DNA from: CAYNUJ01 sp964573255
GTDB lineage: Bacteria > Bacteroidota > Ignavibacteria > Ignavibacteriales > Melioribacteraceae
Assembly (NCBI GenBank): GCA_964573255.1
Contig: CAZNJB010000056.1
Location: 1 to 16,249 of the forward strand
Direction: 5' to 3'
DNA length: 16,249 nt
Positions 16,181 to 16,249 of the stretch are shown piece by piece. The translations under genes were made by a program, and so were the position numbers. The stretch's first letter is position 1, and every line of letters begins with the position of its first letter. A model generated the notes under the pieces. That model ran no database searches and was not told the DNA's origin. It saw only the letters and a list, made by a program, of their open reading frames with translations.

Positions 16181-16249
16181 TGGGTGAGTAATGGGATTTG
16201 AACCCATGACCTTCTGGGCCACAACCAGACGCTCTAACCAACTGAGCTA
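16181..16249 (-). tRNA. tRNA-His (anticodon GTG), 5' acceptor strand outside the window
   Basis: The visible part runs from position 8 (TAGCTCAGTTGGTTAGAGC, D arm) through the anticodon arm TCTGG, TTGTGGC, CCAGA with anticodon GTG. The T arm ATGGG, TTCAAAT, CCCAT follows, and the acceptor 3' strand TACTCAC ends in CCA-like CCCA minus one C. The seven 5' acceptor bases lie beyond the window edge. Confidence 0.93.

Overview
The window looks like chromosomal DNA from a member of the Bacteroidota/Ignavibacteriota (FCB) branch, most likely Ignavibacteria. The signs are AT-rich DNA, a secreted protein with a textbook type IX secretion (T9SS) type A sorting tail (YPNPFNPST), a PorV/PorQ-family outer-membrane protein, a TonB-dependent receptor with an N-terminal carboxypeptidase-regulatory-like domain, and a Bacteroidota-type GlmM. 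The lineage is an inference from these gene families. Nothing looks phage-borne or plasmid-borne.

Region 1 (1-7509, minus strand) reads as one operon in the order TonB-dependent receptor, large secreted calcium-loop/FN3 protein (1189 aa), PorV/PorQ-family barrel (3' end cut by the window edge). Gaps are 29 and 31 nt. This triplet is the most interesting system here. It may be a surface uptake or docking module in which the secreted protein partners the TonB barrel and the PorV-like protein helps to export it. Region 2 (7510-7792) is a divergent control region with a tandem repeat and a possible Bacteroidota-type promoter. Region 3 (7793-9145) is glmM, the only plus-strand gene, making glucosamine-1-phosphate for cell-wall and LPS precursors. 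An 81-bp imperfect inverted repeat with a T-run separates it from the convergent genes.

Region 4 (9251-11775, minus) holds a HydE-like radical SAM enzyme, a TPR lipoprotein and a DUF58 protein. The outer two start with TTG, and the last two overlap. Region 5 (12034-14076, minus) is a stand-alone secreted T9SS cargo protein with two choice-of-anchor-J-like domains, a perfect Shine-Dalgarno and its own strong terminator. Region 6 (14208-16003, minus) encodes an LD-carboxypeptidase for peptidoglycan recycling and a PlsC-like acyltransferase with unusual motifs. Region 7 (16071-16249, minus) is the end of a tRNA cluster, tRNA-His (cut by the window edge) then tRNA-Glu, closed by an intrinsic terminator.

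The common theme is envelope biology: outer-membrane transport, T9SS export, and wall and lipid precursor metabolism. The one clear outlier is the orphan HydE-like enzyme, which has no hydrogenase or hydF/hydG genes in view.
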